From NCBI RefSeq assembly GCF_900230225.1, contig NZ_OCNH01000003.1:248001-312000 (forward strand): a DNA stretch of 64,000 nucleotides, in the 5' to 3' direction. The stretch is from Spirosoma fluviale (lineage in GTDB: Bacteria > Bacteroidota > Bacteroidia > Cytophagales > Spirosomataceae). The notes under the pieces are model-generated. The model ran no database searches and was not told the DNA's origin. It worked only from the letters and a program-made list of their open reading frames with translations. The stretch's first letter is position 1. Every line of letters starts with the position of its first letter. A program made the translations under genes and the position numbers. Positions 55,298 through 62,645 of the stretch are shown piece after piece.

Positions 55298-56245
55298 ATG
55301 TCAAACATTCCAAAAACCGAGGGGCTGGTAGCGGCTCCGTTTACCCCCATGCTGGCGGATGGTAGCCTGAATCTGGCTCCTATTCCGCAGTATGCTCAAT
55401 TCCTTGTTCAGAACGGAATCAAAGGCGCTTTCATCGGCGGCTCAACGGGCGAGGGGGTTTCGCTTTCTTTTCCCGAAAAGCTGGAACTGCTCCAGGCATG
55501 GGGCCAGGTGGATGCCCCCGACCTGACGAAAATCATGCTGGTAGGCGGCACATCCCTGGAAGAAAGCAAGCTACTCGCGCAAGAAGCTGGCCAGGCTGGT
55601 TTTCAAGCCGTTGCGGTGCTGGCGCCGTTCTATTTCAAACCGGCCAATGTGGAACTGCTGGCCCGGTTTTGTATTCAGATTGGCGAAGCGGCTCCCGAAC
55701 TGGGGCTTTATTTCTACCATATTCCTGCTCTGACGGGAGCCAACCTGTCGATGATTGATTTTCTGGCCTGCATCGACGGGCGGCTGCCTAATTTTTACGG
55801 CATCAAATACACCCACAACGACCTCATGGATTTTCGGCAGTGCGTGTTGTTCGGCAATCAGAAATACGATATCCTGTGGGGCTGGGACGAAATTTACCTG
55901 GCCGCCATGGCTATGGGCGCGCGGGGTGCGGTGGGCAGTACGTTCAACTATGCCGCCCCGCTATACTACGATCTGATGGCGGCCTTTCAGGCGGGCGATC
56001 TGGAAAAGGCCCGGCAGTTGCAGGATAAATCCATTGCCATTGTCCGGATTCTGGGCAAGTACGGCGGCATTGCCACGGGCAAAGCGTTTATGCGGGCGGT
56101 AGGTCTCGACTGCGGAGAGTTCCGGCTTCCCATTGCCAACATGCCTGCCGAACAGTACGCGCGTTTTCTGGACGACCTGAACGCCATCGACTTCCATACT
56201 TATGCTTCTCAAATGCCTATACCGGCCATCGCCAGCGAGCTGTAA
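55298..56245 (+). CDS. nanA: N-acetylneuraminate lyase
   Basis: 315 residues, class I aldolase of the DapA/NanA group. Splits N-acetylneuraminate into N-acetylmannosamine and pyruvate in the cytoplasm. Schiff-base Lys170 lies in FYGIKYTHND; the pyruvate-binding GGSTGEG (Ser49-Thr50) and the general-acid Tyr140 in YFYHIPALTG are present. GSTGEG and YHIP fit the lyase rather than dihydrodipicolinate synthase. The neighbours settle the assignment. Followed at 56268 by the mutarotase gene. Confidence 0.93.
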   Translation: MSNIPKTEGLVAAPFTPMLADGSLNLAPIPQYAQFLVQNGIKGAFIGGSTGEGVSLSFPEKLELLQAWGQVDAPDLTKIMLVGGTSLEESKLLAQEAGQAGFQAVAVLAPFYFKPANVELLARFCIQIGEAAPELGLYFYHIPALTGANLSMIDFLACIDGRLPNFYGIKYTHNDLMDFRQCVLFGNQKYDILWGWDEIYLAAMAMGARGAVGSTFNYAAPLYYDLMAAFQAGDLEKARQLQDKSIAIVRILGKYGGIATGKAFMRAVGLDCGEFRLPIANMPAEQYARFLDDLNAIDFHTYASQMPIPAIASEL

Positions 56246-56267
56246 ACGAGCTTGTATCGGGCTACTT

Positions 56268-57386
56268 ATGATCAAGTTGATGTTACTTTCAGCCAGTACC
56301 CAGGCGCAGTTGCGCTATACCCGGCTCCCGGATTTACCTCTCGTGGACGGTCAGCCAAATCCGGGTGTGGCCGGGGCCTTTGCGGGGGTCAGTAATGGGG
56401 CCTTGCTCATTGCAGGCGGGGCCAATTTTCCCAGCGGCTTCCCCTGGCAGGGAGGTAAAAAAGTGTGGCATTCGACGGTCTATGTGCTGGTTCGCGAGGG
56501 CGAGGCATACCGCTGGCAATCCACGCAGCAACTGGATCGACCACGGGGATATGGCGCTTCGGTGGTCTGGAATGACCAGCTGATTTGTGCGGGCGGGAAT
56601 GACGCGGATCACCGTTTCGCCGATGTGTTCGGCTTACGCTGGAACCCGTCGACGGCTACGCTCGACCGGCAGACGCTTCCCGCACTGCCTATGCCGTTGG
56701 CGAATCTGGCGGCCGCCCTCTCGGGAAATAACCTATACGTGTTCGGGGGGGAATCCGGGCAGGGAACGGAGAAAAGCCTGTTTGTGCTCGACCTGAAAAC
56801 CCCGGCCAGCGGCTGGCAGAAACTGGCCGATTTGCCCGGTCCGGCCAGAGCCTACGCCGGGGTGTCGGCTCAATCGAACGGGGCCGGTCAGTCGTTGTAT
56901 ATGGTGGGCGGCCGGCAGACGGAAAACGGACGGACCACCGTCTATTCCGATGTGTACGAATACCGGATAAGCCAGCAGAAGTGGTACCGCTTGCCGGATT
57001 TGCCTCACCCACTCGCGGCCCATCAGGCAATTGCCCTTGGTTCACATACGCTGCTTGTGTGTGGCGGTGACGATGGCACCCGACTGCAACAAATTGAAGC
57101 GTTATCGAATCAGGCAAACCAATTACCCGATGGTGCCGAAAAACAGAAACGCACAGTCGAGCGGAACGACTTGCAAATCAATCATCCCGGCTTTATCAGA
57201 ACGGTCTGGCAGTTTCGGACGGATACGAAAAAATGGTCGGTCGTGGATACGTTGCCTTTCCCCACGCCCGTAACAACCCCGTTGGTACGGTGGGGCACGA
57301 GTATCGTTATCCCAAGTGGCGAAATAACGCCCGGCATCCGAACCCCAGCCATCTGGAAAATAGACAGTAACCAATCGAAATACTGA
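56268..57386 (+). CDS. nanM: Kelch-repeat sialic acid mutarotase-like protein
   Basis: 372 residues from the ATG at 56268, giving a short signal-like start (MIKLMLLSASTQAQ). A frame from 56202 exists but would overlap nanA. Kelch propeller blades: LPDLPLVDGQPNPGVAGAFA, GALLIAGGANFPSGFPWQGG, LICAGGNDADHRFADVF, NNLYVFGGESGQGTEKSLFV, SLYMVGGRQTENGRTTVYSD and LLVCGGDDGTRLQQIEAL. The ANFP/GG pattern and KKVWHSTVYVL match NanM and the cyclically permuted mutarotase families. It converts alpha-Neu5Ac released by sialidase to the beta form in the periplasm, speeding uptake. Confidence 0.88.
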   Translation: MIKLMLLSASTQAQLRYTRLPDLPLVDGQPNPGVAGAFAGVSNGALLIAGGANFPSGFPWQGGKKVWHSTVYVLVREGEAYRWQSTQQLDRPRGYGASVVWNDQLICAGGNDADHRFADVFGLRWNPSTATLDRQTLPALPMPLANLAAALSGNNLYVFGGESGQGTEKSLFVLDLKTPASGWQKLADLPGPARAYAGVSAQSNGAGQSLYMVGGRQTENGRTTVYSDVYEYRISQQKWYRLPDLPHPLAAHQAIALGSHTLLVCGGDDGTRLQQIEALSNQANQLPDGAEKQKRTVERNDLQINHPGFIRTVWQFRTDTKKWSVVDTLPFPTPVTTPLVRWGTSIVIPSGEITPGIRTPAIWKIDSNQSKY

Positions 57387-57409
57387 GTCAGGCAATCCCA
57401 TCTAAGCGA

Positions 57410-58675
57410 ATGAACGACAAGGGAGTAAATCAACAGGATAGAGTATATCCCTGGGTAGTAGTGGGGCTTTTGTGGGTGGTGGCTATGCTCAATTACATGG
57501 ACCGGCAAATGCTGGCCACCATGCGGCCGTCCATGCAACTGGACATTAGTGAACTTCAGTCGGCCACAAATTTTGGCCGGTTAATGGCTGTTTTTCTCTG
57601 GATTTATGGCTGTATGAGCCCCGTGTCGGGCATTGTGGCGGATCGGTTCAACCGGAAGTGGCTGATTGTGGGTAGTTTATTCGTCTGGTCGGGGGTTACG
57701 TTTTCGATGGGATACGCTACCACGTTCGATCAGCTTTACTGGCTGCGGGCCATCATGGGCATCAGCGAAGCCCTGTATATCCCGGCTGGGCTGGCGCTTA
57801 TTGCTGATTATCACACGACCAGAACACGATCGCTGGCGGTTGGTATTCACATGACCGGCCTCTACATGGGCCAGGCATTGGGCGGATTCGGGGCCACCGT
57901 AGCCGAGTCCTATTCCTGGCCAACCGCCTTTCAGGGGTTCGGTATTGCCGGGCTGGTGTATGCGGTGGTGCTCAGCTTCTTTCTGCGCGAGATCAATCGG
58001 GGGGCAGTTCTGAATACGGTTACGGATACGTTAACCCCGAACGACATTCCTCTGACGAAGGGCCTGAGTCTGCTGCTGGCCAATACGTCTTTCTGGGTCA
58101 TTCTCTTCTATTACGCCATTCCCAGTCTACCCGGCTGGGCCACCAAAAACTGGCTTCCAACGCTCTTTGCCACGAATCTGCACATCGACATGGCTACCGC
58201 CGGGCCGCTTTCTACCATTACCATTGCTGCATCTTCCTTTTTTGGTGTGTTGTGTGGCGGTATTTTATCCGACCGGTGGGTACAGACCAATAACCGGGGA
58301 CGCGTCTATACCAGCGCCATCGGCCTGTCTTTAACCATACCCTCGCTGCTGCTCATCGGCTTTGGCGATTCGCTTTTTCACGTGGTGGGCGCGGCTTTGT
58401 GCTTCGGTTTTGGCTACGGCATGTTCGACGCTAACAACATGCCGATTTTATGCCAGTTTGTTCCGGCTCGTCATCGGGCAACGGCCTACGGCATTATGAA
58501 CATGACCGGCGTCTTTGCCGGTGCGTTGATTACCAACTGGCTGGGCAAATCAATGGATTCGGGTCAACTGGGTGCCGATTTCGCCATGCTGTCGGGTATT
58601 GTTCTGGTTGCGTTGCTGGTGCAGTTGTATTTTTTGAGACCAACCGTCAATGACTTTGTTGCTATAGAAGGCTAA
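57410..58675 (+). CDS. MFS transporter, probable sialic acid permease
   Basis: 421 residues, 12 predicted membrane helices. Family signs: LLWVVAMLNYMDRQMLATMR in helix 1 and the loop-2 motif GIVADRFNRKWLIVGSLF of the major facilitator superfamily, closest to the anion:cation symporter/NanT-like group. By position after nanA and nanM it should carry sialic acid across the inner membrane. It starts 23 bases after nanM. Its stop is 17 bases before the broken O-acetylesterase remnant. Confidence 0.87.
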   Translation: MNDKGVNQQDRVYPWVVVGLLWVVAMLNYMDRQMLATMRPSMQLDISELQSATNFGRLMAVFLWIYGCMSPVSGIVADRFNRKWLIVGSLFVWSGVTFSMGYATTFDQLYWLRAIMGISEALYIPAGLALIADYHTTRTRSLAVGIHMTGLYMGQALGGFGATVAESYSWPTAFQGFGIAGLVYAVVLSFFLREINRGAVLNTVTDTLTPNDIPLTKGLSLLLANTSFWVILFYYAIPSLPGWATKNWLPTLFATNLHIDMATAGPLSTITIAASSFFGVLCGGILSDRWVQTNNRGRVYTSAIGLSLTIPSLLLIGFGDSLFHVVGAALCFGFGYGMFDANNMPILCQFVPARHRATAYGIMNMTGVFAGALITNWLGKSMDSGQLGADFAMLSGIVLVALLVQLYFLRPTVNDFVAIEG

Positions 58676-58691
58676 TGTATGTAAAGGGGCG

Positions 58692-58940
58692 ATGGCGCTA
58701 CTTCTGTTCTGGAACACGATATGCCCGTCTTACGCGCAACTTCGGCTGGCCGCCATTTGGCAAAGCAGGATGGTTATCCAGCGCAATAAACCTATACCGA
58801 TCTGGGGATAGCCTATGCCTGGTCAACCGGTGCGTGTTCGATTGGGAACTGCCCAGCGCCAGACCGATGAATCCTACGAAAATGGGCCGCTGATGGTTGT
58901 TAAACTTAGGAAAGGATGGTATGCAATTGATTACATTTGA
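58692..58940 (+). pseudogene. Sialate O-acetylesterase N-terminal remnant
   Basis: In the frame of the ATG at 58692 there is a signal peptide (MALLLFWNTICPSYAQ) and then the opening of bacterial sialate O-acetylesterases: LRLAAIWQSRMVIQRNKPIP, IWG, [TAG], PMPGQPVRVRLGTAQRQ. TAG at 58809-58811 stands where the family has Trp (IWGW), a one-base change of TGG. The frame goes on to TGA at 58938-58940, which lies inside the interspersed repeat that starts at 58937. The SGNH catalytic core (about 450 residues) is gone. By position it was the last gene of the rightward operon, 17 bases after the transporter. Confidence 0.75.
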
Positions 58941-58977
58941 CAGATATTAGAAAAAATTACTGTCTCGCAAAAACCCT
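58937..58977 (+). repeat. Interspersed intergenic repeat, copy C (left end)
   Basis: TTGACAGATATTAGAAAAAA, then TTACTGTCTCGCAAAAACCCT, matching the opening of the copy at 45932 with few changes. It begins exactly where the O-acetylesterase remnant ends. Confidence 0.65.
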
Positions 58978-59041
58978 CGAAAAGTGATCAGTGTCTTCCC
59001 GGTACAGTCTGCTTTGAAAACCCGCTCAATGCGGATCTGCT

Positions 59042-59272
59042 TTACTCACTATGTTCGTCTTTGAGCCCTTTGAGCAAGGCATAAATAGCCATCGCGTGGC
59101 CTTGACCAAGCGAGAAATCCTTCGCCAGCCATTGGGTAATTTCACCCGCTTTTACGTCTGGTTTCAGAATTCCCTCCGTGGTCAACCCCTTTTCCTGGGC
59201 CAGTTGGCGGAAATCGTCAGGACTTTTGCCCGTTTTGGCTTTGATTGTTTTCAGATAGCCTTGGAATGACAT
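59042..59272 (-). CDS. DUF4287 domain protein
   Basis: 76 residues. Whole-length match to the DUF4287 pattern: FQGYLKTIKAKTGKSPDDFR, GLTTEGILKPDVKAGEITQW and DFSLGQGHAMAIYALLKG. Small soluble helical protein; function unknown. Members occur alone or fused to DUF5655 domains. It stands alone here. Confidence 0.85.
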   Translation of the reverse strand: MSFQGYLKTIKAKTGKSPDDFRQLAQEKGLTTEGILKPDVKAGEITQWLAKDFSLGQGHAMAIYALLKGLKDEHSE

Positions 59273-59593
59273 AGTTAATTAAAGTTGAGTTTGGATATAC
59301 TGAGAAATCTATAGGCTGACAATAGCAAATCTATACGGTTTATAGCGTCTTCATAGGGGTAGTTGTGTGCTTTGTAAGGCGGATCATCTCCATTCGGAGA
59401 GGCATCGGTTGGATTAACCGTTGAGCGTTATCTCAGAATTAAGTAGTCAACGCTAAGAAAACGCGCTTAAAATAATTGGAACACATGTTCCGGTATCGGC
59501 TACTTCATCCGGCGCTATAAAGTAACATCTATAGACATTATGTCTGATATTTTTTACTTGTTAATGTTGGTAAAGGTAGTTCCATGATACCAA
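59273..59593. other. Intergenic region
   Basis: About 320 bases, AT-rich near 59530-59570. Upstream side of the DUF4287 gene and downstream side of the reductase gene ending at 59594. No gene, clear hairpin or promoter box recognised. Confidence 0.4.
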
Positions 59594-60520
59594 TCACGCC
59601 TTGGTGTTTAAGGTCGACAATACCCCGATAATCCCTTGCTCGAAACGAGCGTAGACCGGCTTCCAGTTCAGTTCCTGTTTGGCTTTCTGGTTGTTGACCC
59701 GAAACGAGCTGGTCAGCGATTGCACCAGCGGCCGACCGATCAACAGCCCAATCAGCCAGGGCGGGATACTGCCCACTGGCTTCACGCCCTGGCTGGTGGT
59801 CAGGTGGTTGACGAGTTGGCGAAGGGGCAGTGGTTCATCATCCACAATGTTGTAGACCTCTCCGGCTTTTCCCTGGTCGAGGGCTTTCTCAAAAGCATGG
59901 GCCAGATCCTGGACATGGATCGGACTCCAATAGTTGTCCCCTTTACCAAAGACCCGTAGTTGACCTTTCTTCAGGGTGTCATAGAACGAAGCCTTGAATA
60001 AGCCGCCCGGACCGTAGACAAAACCGGGACTCAGCACGATGACGTTGAGTCCTTGCTGGTGGTGTAGCGCCAGAAGTTGGGCTACGACTGCCGCATGGCC
60101 TTCGCCCAACGGAGAGGGTATAGCGGGGGTGGTCTCATCGATCCAGGTGGCACCATGATCGCCGTAGTTGAAGCAACCGCTGGTATAGACTAGCCGTTTG
60201 TCATGTTGCAGACAGGCCTGGGCTAATGCCAGCGTCATGTGCTGGTCGGCCTGGTTGATCTGTTGTTTACTGGCGTTAGTAAAGCGGCCCTGCACACTCA
60301 ATTGGGCGGCCTGAATGACTGCATCGACGGTAGGTACCACGGGCAGGTAGGTTTGAGCAGCAGCCATCTCACCCGGTTGGGGGACCATGCCCTGCGCAAT
60401 AAGTGGTTGCGCTTTGGCTAAGTCGCGCACTAAACCAGTAACCTGGTGGCCCTTGGCCAGCAGGGTCTCGACGATGGCGCTACCAACGAAGCCGGTGGCA
60501 CCGGTAACAAATACATGCAT
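59594..60520 (-). CDS. NAD(P)-dependent epimerase/dehydratase-like (extended SDR)
   Basis: 308 residues. Rossmann start MHVFVTGATGFVGSAIVETL (G-x-x-G-x-x-G). YTSGCFNYG and VIVLSPGFVYGPGG match atypical or extended SDRs; the classical Tyr-x-x-x-Lys is not obvious, as in several NmrA-like or SDR_a5 members. Substrate unknown. Same strand as the NmrA-like gene and WYL regulator upstream, with 189 bases between. Confidence 0.85.
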   Translation of the reverse strand: MHVFVTGATGFVGSAIVETLLAKGHQVTGLVRDLAKAQPLIAQGMVPQPGEMAAAQTYLPVVPTVDAVIQAAQLSVQGRFTNASKQQINQADQHMTLALAQACLQHDKRLVYTSGCFNYGDHGATWIDETTPAIPSPLGEGHAAVVAQLLALHHQQGLNVIVLSPGFVYGPGGLFKASFYDTLKKGQLRVFGKGDNYWSPIHVQDLAHAFEKALDQGKAGEVYNIVDDEPLPLRQLVNHLTTSQGVKPVGSIPPWLIGLLIGRPLVQSLTSSFRVNNQKAKQELNWKPVYARFEQGIIGVLSTLNTKA

Positions 60521-60709
60521 AAGGATGGGGGTTGATGACAGGTCAATCTACGAAGGAATTCGACTACTGGTAGCGGGTGGTACTGTGGGCATAAACGAAG
60601 GGGGGGGCCGTGTACAAGCTAAACTGGTACAATACGGTTGGTGCTCCTGGAACGGCGTTCGCTTTAGTCGACGAAACTGCCTGATCAGTCAGCTTCGTTG
60701 ATCTGTGCC

Positions 60710-61573
60710 TTACTGACCCGATTTGACCAGAGCCGTGATGTAGGCCTGTAACGTGATTGTCCCCCGAATAGGGGCTTCGGGTAGCTCGTAGGTTTGATCC
60801 AGGGTAATCCCCGTCATCGTGGCCATCGACTCGGCCGCTTGTTCCGAAAAGCCCAGCTGCTGTAGGGTCGTGGCCCACACGTCACGCGGTGTTTCGACCG
60901 CTTCAACGTCTTTACCTAACACATCGGCAAACGCAGCGGCCACATCCGCCGACGAGTAGCGTTGGGGTCCTTCGACGTAGTGTAAGCCAGTTTGTTGAAC
61001 CGGTTCCCGTAACAGAGCCGCGCCCACCGTGCCTACATCCCGGGGAGCGACCATGGGTAACTTGAACGCAGGCGGGAACAGCGTAGGTACGCGGCCGGCC
61101 TGTCGGGCCGTAGCCAGCGCTATGTCCCAATTGCTCATATAGTAGGCCGCCCGGAGGATGCTGGTCGGAATACCGGTTTTCCCTAAGCCCTGCTCCAGTT
61201 CATACAGCACGCCCAGGTCACCTATCCGCTCCCCGGGCTGCGCCCCGTAGGTTGATTGGGCCACGATCTTCTCAATCCCTGAATCGATTAGGGCCGCTAG
61301 AATCGATCGGACACTGTTGCGTTCTTCCTGGACCGTGTTGGTGGTGATGGGGGCGGGTGGGTTAAGCACAAACAGGCGTTTTCCCCCCTGAAAGACCGCC
61401 CGCAGCTGGTTCGTGTCGTGCACGTCCGCTACGGCGACAGTTGCCCCTTTCTGCTGCCACATCTGGCCTTTTTGGGCATCGTGGGTAAGAACGGTGATCG
61501 ATTCGCCCTGATCGAGTAACGATTGCGCCACGGCTGATCCAACATGACCCGTGGCACCCAGAATAATGTACAT
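60710..61573 (-). CDS. NmrA-family NAD(P)-binding protein
   Basis: 287 residues from the ATG complement at 61571-61573 (MYIILGATGHVGSAV). A longer GTG-started frame to 61678 puts 35 unlikely residues before the Rossmann strand. Dinucleotide-binding G-A-T-G-H-V-G start, STYGAQPGERIGD and ILRAAYYMSNWD follow the NmrA/azoreductase-like pattern. May act as a quinone or azo reductase or a redox sensor; substrate unknown. It starts 102 bases after the WYL regulator and is probably its target. Confidence 0.85.
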   Translation of the reverse strand: MYIILGATGHVGSAVAQSLLDQGESITVLTHDAQKGQMWQQKGATVAVADVHDTNQLRAVFQGGKRLFVLNPPAPITTNTVQEERNSVRSILAALIDSGIEKIVAQSTYGAQPGERIGDLGVLYELEQGLGKTGIPTSILRAAYYMSNWDIALATARQAGRVPTLFPPAFKLPMVAPRDVGTVGAALLREPVQQTGLHYVEGPQRYSSADVAAAFADVLGKDVEAVETPRDVWATTLQQLGFSEQAAESMATMTGITLDQTYELPEAPIRGTITLQAYITALVKSGQ

Positions 61574-61674
61574 GGCGTTTTGATGTTTAGCGAGTTGAGT
61601 GATGACCGACAGCGGCTCAAGGGCTGTCCCGACAAAGCTAACGTGGCGCTGCGACAAGGGTATGTCAGGGGTAC

Positions 61675-62373
61675 TCACTTTATTTCACCCAACGTCTCAA
61701 AGTATTGCTTCAGGGTGAGTGGATGGGGGGTGAATGTTTCGGTCAGCACGGTAAGCTGCTCGATACGGTCCAGCCTGAAGATGCGATAGGCACCGCGCAG
61801 CCCACACCAGCCCACCAGCAACCAGTTCTCCTGCGTGCTCAGCAGCAAAGCGAAGGGTTCCAGGGTTCGGTTGGACAGCTCCCCCGAAGCCGCCCGGTAC
61901 TCGATTCGCACCCGCAGAAAGGCGGTCAGGGCGTTTTGCAGGGTGGCCAGATGGCCACTTTTAGGCTGGGTATGGGTATACACTTTCATCCGCGAGGCCA
62001 GAAAGTCAGCTTTCTGTTGGGTAGGCTGGCGTAGAACGGCCCTGAGCTTAGTCAAAGCCTGAGCGTAGGCTTGCACCAAAGATGTATCCTGATGGGCCTG
62101 GATAAGGTGTTCCACGGTAATCAGGGCGTTGGCTTCGGCTTGGGTAAATGAAACGGGTGGCAGTCGGTACCCTTCCACGAGTGCATAGCCTCTTCCCTCG
62201 ACGGTCAGGATGGGCACACCGGCGCTTTCGAGGGTTTTCATGTCGCGGTAAATGGTGCGCACGCTGACCGAAAAGCGACTAGCCAGCTCCGTGGCCGTGG
62301 TTAGTTGTTTCGATTGTAACAAGGTCTGGATGGCGACTAACCGGGAAAGTCGCTTTGTCTCTGAATCAGCCAT
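61675..62373 (-). CDS. WYL-domain transcription regulator (YafY-like)
   Basis: 232 residues. N-terminal winged helix of the HTH_11 type (RLVAIQTLLQSKQLTTATEL, FSVSVRTIYRDMKTLESAGV), a linker (YRLPPVSFTQAEANAL) and a C-terminal WYL domain (RIEYRAASGELSNRTLEPFA, WLLVGWCGLRGAYRIFRLDR). WYL domains sense small ligands or nucleic acids. Most simple regulators of this build control the gene next to them, here the NmrA-like reductase. Confidence 0.92.
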   Translation of the reverse strand: MADSETKRLSRLVAIQTLLQSKQLTTATELASRFSVSVRTIYRDMKTLESAGVPILTVEGRGYALVEGYRLPPVSFTQAEANALITVEHLIQAHQDTSLVQAYAQALTKLRAVLRQPTQQKADFLASRMKVYTHTQPKSGHLATLQNALTAFLRVRIEYRAASGELSNRTLEPFALLLSTQENWLLVGWCGLRGAYRIFRLDRIEQLTVLTETFTPHPLTLKQYFETLGEIK

Positions 62374-62490
62374 GTAGGTCGACGGGCTAAGTACAGGCTA
62401 AAATTACGCGATGAAAACTTCCGTATGCTTGTAAACGGGGCAACGAATCTAAACCGGTCGTTGCTGGCGAGTACCCCCTATTAGTCAAAT

Positions 62491-62605
62491 TCTCAAAATT
62501 CGCTCCCATATGAGACCAAGAAGCAATCATCTAAGTACTCATTAAATGGGGCGTTTAAAGAAATGGCTTATTTTAATAACCGTCAACTACGGTTCGTAGC
62601 ATACG
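62491..62605 (+). repeat. Interspersed intergenic repeat, copy D
   Basis: From TCTCAAAATTCGCTCCC and TGAGACC through AAGTACTCATTAAATGGGGC to GTTCGTAGCATACG. Aligns with copy B (46811-46924) over its length and with the start of copy A. It lies between the WYL gene and the esterase-like gene. Confidence 0.7.
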
Positions 62606-62645
62606 AGTTAAGTGCAAAACCACTGGATCACCAATCGGCCATGGG

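Noticed and set aside
20567..58811. Idea that TAG is read as an amino acid in this organism, from in-frame TAGs at 20567, 37626 and 58809
   Set aside because: Clear genes such as the first one (3961-3963) and dps end in TAG. The expected residues differ (Gln, Gln, Trp) and two of the three cases are in truncated genes. Ordinary nonsense decay is simpler.
58675..58893. 72-codon frame starting directly at the transporter stop
   Set aside because: Its translation has no family-like features, while another frame of the same DNA clearly reads as a sialate O-acetylesterase start.
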